From: Perkinsus chesapeaki
Lineage: Eukaryota; Perkinsozoa; Perkinsida; Perkinsidae
DNA length: 64,000 nt
Reading direction: 5' to 3'
Assembly (NCBI GenBank): GCA_013115145.1
Contig: JAAPAO010000001.1
Span: 248,001 to 312,000, forward strand
The notes under the pieces were generated by a model. It ran no database searches and had not been told where the DNA came from. It was given only the letters and a program-made list of their open reading frames with translations. Numbering within the stretch: position 1 is the first letter of the stretch; each line of letters begins with the position of its first letter. Made by a program: the position numbers and the translations under genes. Positions 23,431 through 33,761 of this stretch are shown in pieces.

Positions 23431-25279
23431 CCAAGAGCCCGGCCTTGAAAGATTCCATCAAGATGTATCAGAACATGGCCGCCGAACTGAAGGCTCGCGT
23501 AAGATACTCTTCCGTCTTGAACAGACCTTGGTCTCTAGCACCCTGAGTTTGGCACCTTCATCACCAAGGAGAGCACCCTCGCATCACTCCAAGGTGAAGG
23601 GGAATCTATCGGACTTAGAGTACCATGCTGTTTCTCAGCGCCGCTGGCAATGCTCGCCCAGGGAGCCACATCCGACTTCATCGGCACCGTATCGGCTGGT
23701 AGCAGGCATATCTCTGTTATTTCCTTGTTGCAAGGTAATCATCTGCCGATATAAAATACAGAAATTGGAGCCATTTCGGGACAAGCAGGATTGGCCGAGT
23801 TGCGACCCGAGCTCAGAAAAAGCCACATTTTCATGATGTTGATTTGTTCATCATATCTGTTACTGTAGATGCGAGTGCGGCAGTTCACGGCTTTTGCTGT
23901 GAGTATGGTGGATCATGGATGGGTATGCCAGCAGTTGTGGCGGAGATAATGGCTTCATAACTTAATCATAAAATGATTTTACTTATTCTCATTGGTTCTC
24001 GAGACCATCGCGTTGAGTGTATTCGACATGTATCGCCTGGGGGAGTTGATCTGGCAAATCCGTTTCACTTCAACGCCACAGAACATGGGGAGCCGTGGCG
24101 ATTTGGTGCTCGATCATCACACCAAAGATTCCTGTGTCTTTCTCTGAGTGCCGAAGCTTTAGAGAGTTACAAGCTATTCGTTAATAATGCCGATAGATCC
24201 CATCACTGGATCAGCGATAGCTGCCAAAGTCCTCTGCACTACCGCTGCTGCTCTCCCACTAAAGATGGCTGCTGTGTCATGTGAGTTCTCTACCAAAGCT
24301 CATGCTCACGTAGTGCTGGTCAACTTAGCTCATTCCGCTGCGGTGGCGGCAACAACTGCGATGCCTCCACCCGAAGTTACAACCTTCGCGCCGACAGGCC
24401 CTCCAGAGATCACCTCCACAATGCCATTGGTGCAAATTGATACAGCTAGTCGACCAATAGGTATATTAATACTCATTAGTATCTTCCGCATACATCGGTC
24501 ATAGTCACGGCGCCTATCACCATACCGCCGACACCAACGATGACTATCCCGTCGGACGTCCTTGCCAATATTGAGGGGCTCGTCAACGCCATAAGAGTGA
24601 GCTTGAGGCTACAGCGAGGAGGATGTCCGCTCAGCTACCTGAGCCGACCTCCTTCGCTCCATCGACTCCAGGCGGCACGTATCACGAATTCCCAGGGCCT
24701 GTCGACGTCCGCACCCTCCCCCATACAGGTCATTCCTCATGGTGTCTAAGCCGTTACCTTCTCAGTAGGTCATGTGGGCAGCGGCGGCGGTGGTGAAGTA
24801 AGGACACTATCAGATATTGGAATGCAGGATGTTGTTGATAGGGCAAATGACGTAAGGGGTAACGGTTCGTTGTGTAGAGGATATAAGCGGTATTTGCTTG
24901 ATATAAACTCTATAGTCTACTTCATGCCCAACTGCACCACTGGGCTCATTGTAGCCTAATACATAGGGAGGTCGCTGTGGGGGGGGCAAGGGCTTGAGGA
25001 AGGTGGGAAGGCAGTATAGTTGTTGGAGGGCGGCGGGAACGGTCCCGATATATGGTAGAGCGATGACAAGCAATGCTGTAGAGAATGGTGATGCGGAATG
25101 TGGTTCGACTCTAATGAGCCTGTGCCTTCACCGAGCTGCTGGAGTCGCTCTTGTTCTTCTCCATCATCACTACTCATTGCGTTCATTCTATTCAGCTGAA
25201 TAGGCAGCTTCATGACAACCCAAGCCAGGGTATCCCGACAAAGCTCTATCAAGATGTCTACGATGAGATTGTCCGCCGA
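23431..25279 (+). CDS. Unrecognised multi-exon gene
   Basis: Coding is inferred from phased exons, not from similarity. 23431-23498 reads KDSIKMYQNMAAELKAR and ends in frame at GTAAGA. 23539-23734 reads HPEFGTFITKESTLASLQGE and onward 65 codons, then G before GTAATC. The next exon from 23762 completes that codon and reads EIGAISGQAGLAELRPEL. Further exons probably include 24187-24450 (Ala-rich), 24610-24770 (SFAPSTPGGTYHEFPGPVDV) and 25196-25279 (NPSQGIPTKLYQDVYDEIVR, exactly 28 codons). The KMYQNMAAELKAR and KLYQDVYDEIVRR helices look alike, hinting at a repeated module. Start, end and intermediate junctions are unknown. No function can be proposed. Confidence 0.35.
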
Positions 25280-26395
25280 GTAAGATGATGACCTGTTCCC
25301 TCGACAAGTGTTGTTAATTATTACCAGTTACCCGCCTTTAGAGGATACGATCCAACACCACAGATTCGAGCGGCAATCGTTGATAATATCACCAACGCTC
25401 CTGAGATCACTCGTGTGCAGCAATTCTCAACCATGTTTGGTCTACTCGTGCCTTTTAGCCCTTCCCGTGGAATCCTCCGGCATCCATGAGATGATTATTC
25501 CACTGCTAAATGCGATGAGCGCCAATTGCTGTGAACTGTGCCGCAGACCGGAGCGCCAAGGAGCTTCTTCCTCATCATCATCCTCGAGTAGCTTCCTCGA
25601 CATCGAAGGTAGATGTTCGACGTTACCTTCTGAGGCGTATCTTTCTGTACAGATACAAGCTTTTTAAGAAGGCTCTGGGACCAGACGTATATGGGGTATG
25701 CTGATGCCTGGATAGGCGTCCCCTCTGCTATCCATGAGATAATGGCATGAGTAGTTATCATCATCATCAGCGGCGGCGGCTACATTTCTATGTAACCTAT
25801 TTCACCAACCACTTTCTATCAATTGATTCTTACCATACTATTATTGCGTTACAAGTACAAGCATATAACCATTTACCAAGGGGTAGTAGCACCTGCTATA
25901 TAACTCTACAGACCGTCATAGGATACCACGCACGATCACATGGGGATAAGTAACACTTATACTCGATGCCACCCTCATAACAAGGCCATGTTACAGACTT
26001 CGACTCGAATGTACCTCCAAGCACACTTGCTTCCCAAAACATTATGTTCCTCTGCGATGTTAGGATTATCAGTCTAACTATAAAGGGGGACGAGCTCGAC
26101 TGTCAATCCTATTACAAGGGCACATCTTTATTTTGAAAGTTTTCAATAACAGATGAAATGTTTTGCCGCCTTAACTCGGAAACCAAAGCCAATACGATAT
26201 AAGATACTGCATAGCCTACGTTAGCAAAAACATGCGTACTGTACACGGTGTATTAAATCTATGAAGAATCATTATCAACAGGAGGGGTAGACTCTTCATC
26301 AACCGGGGGTACATATGGAGCCAATCGGACGCCATCAGCTGGATGGGCAGCGTCATTTCTGATCGGCAATGATCCACTAGTGGCAAAAGTCATTC

Positions 26396-27620
26396 TCACT
26401 TATTAAGTGGTTGTTGATGATTCATCGACTCCACAAATGAATTGGTGCCAGGTTCGCGTTTAGCCGTGGCACGGCTCGGCATCGGCGCCAGTAAGGGCGG
26501 CGGTGGACTACCAACTCTCGGTAAGCCCCGGAACTGTTCCGACGAAGACGCCATTTGGGACCTGCCACCATGAGAGCGCCTGCGCCTCTTCGTAGCGTAC
26601 CCTTCTGTGCCACGGGATTCGTTAACAGCCTTGGTTGCCGCTGCCACAGCTGCATTGAAGATGGCTTGATCTGCATCCCAAGCTGACGAGGGTGGTGCTG
26701 TTGGTGGCCGCTGATTAGCGTAGTACATCTGAGATATCGGCCAGGAAGTGGAACACGTCAAGCGGCGGAGGCGGTTACTGGTGAATTATCTCGCCATTGT
26801 TCCATCATGCGGCATACTTGCTGTTGGATACATTCCCTTATCTGCTGTTCAATCCTAACAAGGTGGCTCCCTGTCACGTTGTCCTCAATGCTAATACTCT
26901 TACTGGCTTCGAATCATCTCCTCTATATACAAGGGCAGTCCAGAACGCTGCTGCTGTGGTGGCGGTATATCTGAGCACGGAACTCCTTCTAGATGTCCTC
27001 CTTTATCGTGCTGCCTTACCGTAGTAGCCTGGACCGTACACAGGAGATGGCATCCTACTATGGTACCTAATGAGCGGTTATCGTGGTAACCCATTCCTAA
27101 CTACGCTTCCCTAGACGGCAGCAGACCAGAGGACATCTGCTGCTGCTGCTGTTGCTGTTCGTATCTGTATATTCGTTCATCAACCATCACACACCGTCAT
27201 GGATCCCACCTTCCCTCCATAATAGCCATCGCAGCTGCTGCCACTGCGGCCCCAAAGGGATCCTGACCAGGGCTCTTAGCGTACTGGGCTGAGGGGGCTC
27301 CAGCCGTGTGGAACTGCTCCCCAGACCAGCAGCTCCCTGGGTTGTTGAAGCCACTATGAAGGCGTTGTCTAACTCCCTCTTGGAACTGACGCTCCCATCT
27401 GAGAGCATTGCTCCTTCAACTAGTGCTATAAACCACCGACTGTATCCTAGCCATCTCCTCCTGCCTCAGTGCCGCCTCACGGTAGATACTCCACTTTGAG
27501 AACCCAGGACCATTCTGGTAGCCTGCCCAAGAGGTTCTGGGCCTCGTTACCTCTATGCATAGCTCACCATAAGCGGCTGGATCCATAGGGAAATCACCGG
27601 GAGGAAACTGATGTGAAGGT
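26396..27620 (-). CDS. Gln/Pro/Ala-rich hypothetical protein
   Basis: Minus-strand coding-like stretches in this order: GDFPMDPAAYGELCIEVTRP (near 27580), YREAALRQEEMARIQ (near 27480), DPFGAAVAAA (near 27270), VDERIYRYEQQQQQQQ (near 27170, a CAG/CAA tract), EQWRDNSPVTAS (near 26790), and MYYANQRPPTAPP through AIFNAAVAAATKAVNESR to a basic KRRRRSHGG and the stop at 26396. Low complexity with a basic cluster suggests a nuclear or scaffold protein, but this is only inference. Exon joins were not all verified and no domain is recognised. Confidence 0.4.
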
Positions 27621-28594
27621 CTGAGTAACAGACGTATAGGAGCATCAGATGTTAGGCACAGACGAATATTTGATATTTGCTACTATTATAGGAACACATT
27701 CTCTATCAACATTCTCATTCTACCTACTCCACATTATATGCACTTTCCGACTTCCTAGGAACACGCCTCCATTTGGAGGCCAGATGTGGCCTCGAGAGAT
27801 ACTAGTGACATAGTGTGACAATAGGCTAATAGCAAACATAATAAAGTGTATGTTGTTAGTTACAAGACAGGCGGTATTCTTCAGTCTACTGGGAAATATA
27901 TCCTTAGCTCTCTCTCCCAACCTACTCTGGCAGGCACGGTGTCGGTGACGGTACTGATGTGCTGGCATATGGACTTGAGGCTAGTGAGGATGACATAGGA
28001 GAACTAGAAGCGCATCGAGCTCGACCCTGGCAGCACGATCTAGTCCCCTCCACCGAGTAGTTGAGTACTCTAAGATTGCCCATAAGCGTTTGCCAGTCCA
28101 TAGTGACCCCGGGAGCCAAAGGGGCAAGAGGGGAGCCTCCTACTGGACTTGATACCGGAAGTGATGGTGCGAAACCTGATAGGTCATCTTATGGTGGAAT
28201 ATGCACCGATTCTTACATGGTGGAGTAGCTGACGGTGGAGGCAGCTGCATACCAAGGGGCCTAGGAACCCTCTTATTATTAATTGGTAGCTGCATTGGTA
28301 CCTTACGGAAAATGCCCCATCCCGGGATCGAACCCTCGACCTTTCCCTACCTTATTATCGAAGTGATCAGACTGTGTATAGGCATTCGCCGGCCCGGATG
28401 TAATCTCTTTCGAGAGATCGACTGAAGTCGGTAGTCCAGGAACACTCATAATGTAGAATAAATTCAATCTCTCGAAAAGAACCTCTCCCATCTGCCCAAC
28501 TGAACGCAGCGCCAGCATCAATAACAACATAACTCATTGGTAAAATGGTTTCATGAAGTTCTCTACACAGACCGCCGCCTACGGTGACGATTTT
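27621..28594. other. Intergenic, no supported gene
   Basis: Short frames only. The bases around 28315-28345 contain a GGGATCGAACCCTCG block that, on the minus strand, reads like a tRNA B box, without a matching acceptor stem or A box. Confidence 0.4.
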
Positions 28595-29861
28595 TCACCG
28601 CTTCGACGTCTTGACCTGATAAATAGTAACACGAGCTCGCAACTCCTTCGTACTATGGAGATCATAGCTTGATCGCCGCGATCGTGGATGAGGCTGGTCG
28701 CTATATTGTCGATGTCGAGCACTACCTCCAGTGCCCACCCGAGATACTCTACGTGCAAGGTGCTCAGGCTGTTCATCAAGCAGCCCTCTATATGTTTGTG
28801 GGACTACAGCCCGACCGTGTGATGGTCTCCGGTGCTGCTGCTGCTGCTGCCGGTCATTCAAGCTAGTAATGGATTGACCGGACGGCGACCTGGTGGGATG
28901 TGCATGGCTTCCAGAGGTTGATACAGATCCTGTTGGCCTGGGCCCAGTAGGGAGCTCCAGGTCTCTCGGACTGATAGGCTCCTCAATATCGCCCACCTTA
29001 GTTCCGAAATCTGAGGAGGATAGTTCTTCGAAGCTCGTTGCCGATGAAGTAATGAAGGTACCGATGGAGACGCTCCGTCTAGGTGCCTCGACTTGATGAT
29101 AAGTATCCTCCTTAAGTTGAGGCCGGACTCTTAGGTTGGAGCGTGCACTAGTATAGGCGATGCCGGTGAGTATGCTGACAGCTACCAAGGAGCCCCCTAT
29201 TATAACTGGAAAAAATAACAGAGGTAAAGGCGGTACAGTGGGGCTTACAAACAAGAGCGATGCCCGAGATACCCTTATCGTCGACATCGGGCTGGATTTG
29301 AGGGCCACCATCAGTCCTGAAGCCAGGAGGAATGGACGGAATGATTAAAGTGAACAACCTACGGTATATTATTTCCTTGATAGTTGTTGTAGAATCTATC
29401 ACATGTAACACCATCACCATTACGAGCCAATGCCTTATCAACTTGACAGAGTGTCTGGCTGCTGCCACTGACAACAATAAACCAATCACACTTCACTAAA
29501 CTAGTTTCGCGGCCAAATTGAAAGGAGCGATAAAATTGAGCTGTAAAGGTTTCTGTACGGATCCTGAGCTTAGTGGCAAATTCACAGAGTTGACCTATCA
29601 GAAAAACAAAACAGAGGCGACAATCCTGAGTTCACCTGGAGTCACATAAAGTTGGATCACGATCCCATTGGACCTCGAATCTTTGAGTATCAACATCCTA
29701 AAGAATGGTATTATTAGTGTACGCGGATTACTGCCTCCTACTTGAATGATATAGGCTGATAGATAGGTACCAGAGCTAGGGTACTGAGCCCACACTCTAG
29801 AGCCTACATTACAGGTATAGACAAGGTATAATAAGGATAGTAAAGGAAGGAAGGAAAACAT
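28595..29861 (-). CDS. Type I single-pass membrane protein with signal peptide, unknown function
   Basis: Four exons on the minus strand close in frame: 29636-29861, 29363-29594, 29249-29316 and 28595-29205, giving 378 residues. Introns are 41, 46 and 43 nt, all GT..AG. The start ATG at 29861 is followed by a signal peptide (FSFLPLLSLLYLVYTC). The ectodomain includes SGTYLSA and several Cys (LCEFATK, VKCDWFIVV, TLCQVD, VTCDRFY). One TM helix is created across the last junction (ALVFIIGGSLVAVSILTGIA). The cytoplasmic tail of about 190 residues is rich in Ser, Pro and Arg, with a Gln run (QQQQQ) and a basic end (VKTSKR). The layout looks like a surface receptor or adhesin, but no domain is recognised. 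A possible 44-nt intron inside exon 1 (from GTAGGAGG) would break the frame. Confidence 0.65.
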
Positions 29862-29916
29862 ACCAAAGTAGACGGAAAGAACAAAACTTCAAAATAAATT
29901 GCGCAGTTGGAAAAAT

Positions 29917-29985
29917 GACAGGTGTGGGGATCGAACCCGGATCGCTCATTTCCATGGACTGTGCGCACCAATTCTGCTAACAGTT
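29917..29985 (-). pseudogene. tRNA-like sequence with A and B boxes
   Basis: Minus strand: TTAGCAGAATTGG fits the A-box consensus and GGTTCGATCCC the B box, at tRNA-like spacing. However, the acceptor ends do not pair, the T stem has only three good pairs, and no convincing anticodon loop forms. Likely a tRNA pseudogene or tRNA-derived repeat. Confidence 0.35.
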
Positions 29986-29994
29986 GTTTTGTGA

Positions 29995-30939
29995 ATGCTC
30001 TACCCTATCGTTGTACATGTAGAGTTTCCTTCACTCTTTAGGATGACCAACATACCCGAAGTTCTTTGTCGACCGTCTTCCTTATCATCTTCTCGATCTT
30101 CTAATCTACCCCGATGGAATGGGAGACATCATGTTGTGTTCTCTAAGGACAATGAATGCTTTACCAACTATGCAAGGAGCTATTTTGATAGGCCACGGAC
30201 ATTCCTTGAGGATGATATACTCGAAGGGGCTAAGATCGAGGTCCACGCAATGTAGGCAATGTTGGGCTCACATGGTTTTGGAAACCAACCCAAGTTCATA
30301 GTCGAAGATGCTTTCAAGCAGTCAATTTTTCTGGGGCGCATGGGAGCTCCGGGGGAGAGCAGTGTGACATAATGAAGATACTAGTACCTTGTGTACGTTA
30401 TTGTCTGACACTGTATACGGAACGAACGATGGGGATTCCGTAGGTTTACAGGAACAGATGTTTTGGTTAGGTACCCTACGTGGCGGTTAGACTGTTTACC
30501 ACCTGGCTCCAAGGCAGCTCGAAAGTGCCCTCCTAAAAGGCGCCTATTGACGAACTCGAGGGGAATGCCAGTTGACCGGACATCAAGTGCCCAAGAGGGT
30601 CACTGGGATGGCCGTCATGCGGTGCTATTCGCAAAGGACAATGACGTTGTCTATACCGAACAAAGATCATTTTTTGATCGCTTCCGAGATCGGCCTAATT
30701 TCTCCAAAGATCCTTTCCAGAGAGGTGGGAAGGATTCCCTATGGTTGAGCAAGCCAGTAGAGGTTGCGTTGTTCTCTCCGTTAAAACCCAGCTGGAAGCT
30801 CAGCCAGACTAGTCTTCATTACAGGGAGGGCAGTGGCCTCGGTCCCAGAGCCTCGAGTATGCCTAAATCAGGTAGCCTTGGTTGTAGAGTGGGTTGGATA
30901 AGACAGAGTGTTGTTAGTATTCCGATCAGCATTTTATGA
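29995..30939 (+). CDS. Two related coding fragments sharing a W-[ND]-G-R-H..KDN motif
   Basis: A frame at 29995-30255 contains RWNGRHHVVFSKDNECF, then ARSYFDRPRTF. A frame at 30463-30939 contains HWDGRHAVLFAKDNDVV, then QRSFFDRFRDRPNF. The two are clearly homologous over about 40 residues and lie 0.5 kb apart. The second frame has no ATG at its start and probably begins at the TTAG acceptor near 30470. They could be repeated exons of one gene or two tandem paralogues. No family recognised. Confidence 0.4.
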
Positions 30940-32909
30940 GCCTGGAGAGTGTGATTGGGTGGAGCGTCATCAGGTGTCGTTCAGTCAAACAAATCCATCT
31001 ATAAGTAAAAACCTGCGGAGCTATTTCGATAGGTAATAGGAAGGGGGAGGATGGGTGTTTAAAAATCCTACCATCTTAAGTGGAAACCTCAATGACATTG
31101 TCCTCCGTTGAGGCTGCCATTCAAATAGGCCGTCTGTCGTAGACTGAACCTGAGTGTATTTCCGAGCTGATCTCTTGAACGTTAATCGCCGATTAAGCTG
31201 CCGTTGGAAGGTCCATTAGCTCAAGTGTTGGGTTGAGCTCGAGCATGTAGCGTTATAGAACTACTTGATTGTTGTGGAAGAACAGTGTAGTTGATAGTAA
31301 TCTGCATTTGACTTTGGGGTAGGAGTTGGTGCCATTTTAGGCCTAGGGATCTAGTGGACGTACCTGGTGACGATTCATCATTAAAGGAGGTATTCATACC
31401 GACATTTCCGCAGAAATATGGGATCTATTCAGACAACTGATGTAGCGAAGTCCCCCCGACAGCTTGCCGTTACTTGGCGGCTAGCTCCGGATGGCCGCCG
31501 AATTAGGCGGAAGCAGGTAGGCTGAATGAGGGGATAGGGGAAATCCGATGCTACCAGAAGGGATGCGTTTGATTATCAAATGTTGCATACACATGGTGAC
31601 ACATCGTGCTTCTACTAGGAATACTATCATCAAAGATTGGATGCATCGAGGGAATTGGTAAAAAGCGATGTCATAGCCTATGCGCCTAGAAATTACGAAC
31701 GTGTCTCGTGGGCACTTGGAGGCATCTTGAGGATCATCCTCTCCCAATGAGCTGCTGTATTGATAGGCTCGCACTGCGGCATTCTTCTATCCACCGACGG
31801 TAGTATGGATTCCACCTCGACGGAAAAGAAGAGGGAAACAGGCAGCTACAGAGGAGCTTGAAGGTAGCTTGGTGGTTGGGGGCTTATCCATGATGCTGTT
31901 TGTTAAAGGTACCAATGAACATGCTTGAACAACATTTAGAAAGCATGTGTTACTGATGTTATGGATAATAAGTGTAGTGTTGTAACTGGGGGAGGGTTAG
32001 GGGAGAAAGATAACAGCCGCTGTTATTAACGGCAATAGTAATACTACTGATAATATATATAATACTATTAGTAATAATGATAAATATAAGAGTATTAGTA
32101 ATGATGTTATATATAATAGTATTAGCAAAGCAGCGCCTCTCTACAGATTGAATTATATCATACTTGCTGTATAATTTGTTAACCTGCCTACCATCTCGCT
32201 AAGTTGTGCCCTATCCTGAGTCCACTTATGGATACCGAATTAATAACCCAAGCTACCTCGTATACTGCCCTTAACAGAGGCATTCTTAATACCATAATAG
32301 ACCCACAACACGTACATGGTAATAATAATAAGAAGTATATCAATTCGCACAATGGCTATTACTCAGTTGAGTATCCTCCTAGAACCGTGGAAAGGTTCCT
32401 GTATAGTTCCCCGGTGCCTACTAATGCTCCTCAAGGAGGAGTCAGAGTCTACAGTCCAAAGCCAGGTAGGTGAGACTGAGCTGGTCACTTGATGGTTGAT
32501 CAGGTGTGTTGATTAAGACGGATCCGTTGGTACCATGCCGAGATCGAAAGGGTAGTAAGTTTGAGAGGACCCATTGGCATTGACCATGTTATATGTTAGT
32601 GTCTTTGTAACGTTATGAGGTTGTTGAGTTCCTGGGGGGTCTTCGGGGAGTTGATTGCATCTTCGGCTGCATTTGTCGCATTCATTAATCCTGCCTAGGA
32701 CTAGGGATGTATGTGATGCGATGGCTAGCGGCCTTGGAGCCAATAAGTATTTCAATCATGCACGTCTTCCTCGACAGCCGTTTCCTATCAGCCTCAGTTG
32801 CTATCACCATGTCTGATGGTGAGATACCGGAAATAGTGAACCAATGACGTAAAAACTTTTTACGGGTTTTCGGGGTTTTTCCTAACAAGCCTTCCTGTGA
32901 AGGTTTGGT
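30940..32909. other. Intergenic, no supported gene
   Basis: Frames on - (31481-31774) and + (32204-32473) lack motifs. The TA-rich low-complexity tract at 32030-32130 is listed separately. Confidence 0.4.
32030..32130. repeat. TA/TAATA-rich low-complexity tract
   Basis: About 100 bases of imperfect ATA, TAATA and AGTAATA units, far more AT-rich than the surrounding sequence. Confidence 0.7.
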
Positions 32910-33341
32910 ATGTTCCCACGAGCATCGTCGTATGGTAGATTGTCATTTTCTATTGATGTCATCTCTGTTTTGATTATGCAGTCATCGCTTCCCCCACTGA
33001 ACGCTACTACGAGCGTCTATTCTTGCGGCTCCACAGAGCGTCATTTTATTCGAGAGTTTGACAACACAAATTCCTGTCTTCCTGATATATTCAAATCTGG
33101 TAGGATATATGGTTACAAAGATATTGCCAGGGGAGTTGACCGAGGCATGAGGGCTGGTATGAAGCAAAGTGAAGGAAAGCTGAAGGGAGGAAAGGGCAAT
33201 CCGCCGATGGATTCCATGTCCATGTGGAGCAGTTCTGGCGACAGTAGCTTTGGAGGGGACTTGTGGTTGGAGGATAGCAGTACTGGACATATGGCAACCA
33301 TACGGAAGGTAGTAATAGAGGGGAAGTGTACGGTAGTATAG
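32910..33341 (+). CDS. Hypothetical protein
   Basis: A 143-codon frame from an ATG, with a Lys/Gly-rich stretch (KGGKGNPP) then Met/Ser/Gly-rich sequence. A TTATGCAG acceptor at about 32982 suggests the real exon may start there. No family; the 3' end runs toward a GTA-rich simple repeat. It could be spurious. Confidence 0.3.
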   Translation: MFPRASSYGRLSFSIDVISVLIMQSSLPPLNATTSVYSCGSTERHFIREFDNTNSCLPDIFKSGRIYGYKDIARGVDRGMRAGMKQSEGKLKGGKGNPPMDSMSMWSSSGDSSFGGDLWLEDSSTGHMATIRKVVIEGKCTVV

Positions 33342-33400
33342 TACGTAGATAGTATAGTAGTCGTAGTAGTATAGTATGTAGGTAGAAGTGTACGGGCTGT
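33331..33400. repeat. GTA/TAGTA simple repeat
   Basis: Imperfect TAGTA, GTAGTA and TAGATAGTA units follow the frame at 32910. Confidence 0.6.
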
Positions 33401-33761
33401 TACGTACTTGTAACGGGGGTAGTAGCTGGGAAGGAAGGGTAGAATTAAGGTTATGGGGTTACCTGTGGGCTATATTGGAACATGTAATGGAATATACTAT
33501 AGATGATGCTGCTCTACTAGCTGCATAGGCACAGCGTGCCCGGCTTTGATAATAGTCGGTTGTCGTAAATCCGTCCGAGTTAGACGACCTGTATAAACCG
33601 TCCAGGCCAGTAAGTTCGAAGCATAGCAAGACATTTTACACTTCAATGTTGGTTACTTTTCGAGGACTGTCACTCAGTGGCGGCTACTAGAAATGTTTCT
33701 GTGCTACCGTGTGTTAGTGGTACCTCCGCCTTGCTGTTAGGCACCGTCTAATAGCGCGGCC

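Noticed and set aside
28310-28350. Possible minus-strand tRNA gene
   Set aside because: Only a B-box-like 3' half is present; the acceptor and T stems do not pair and no A box is found at the right distance.
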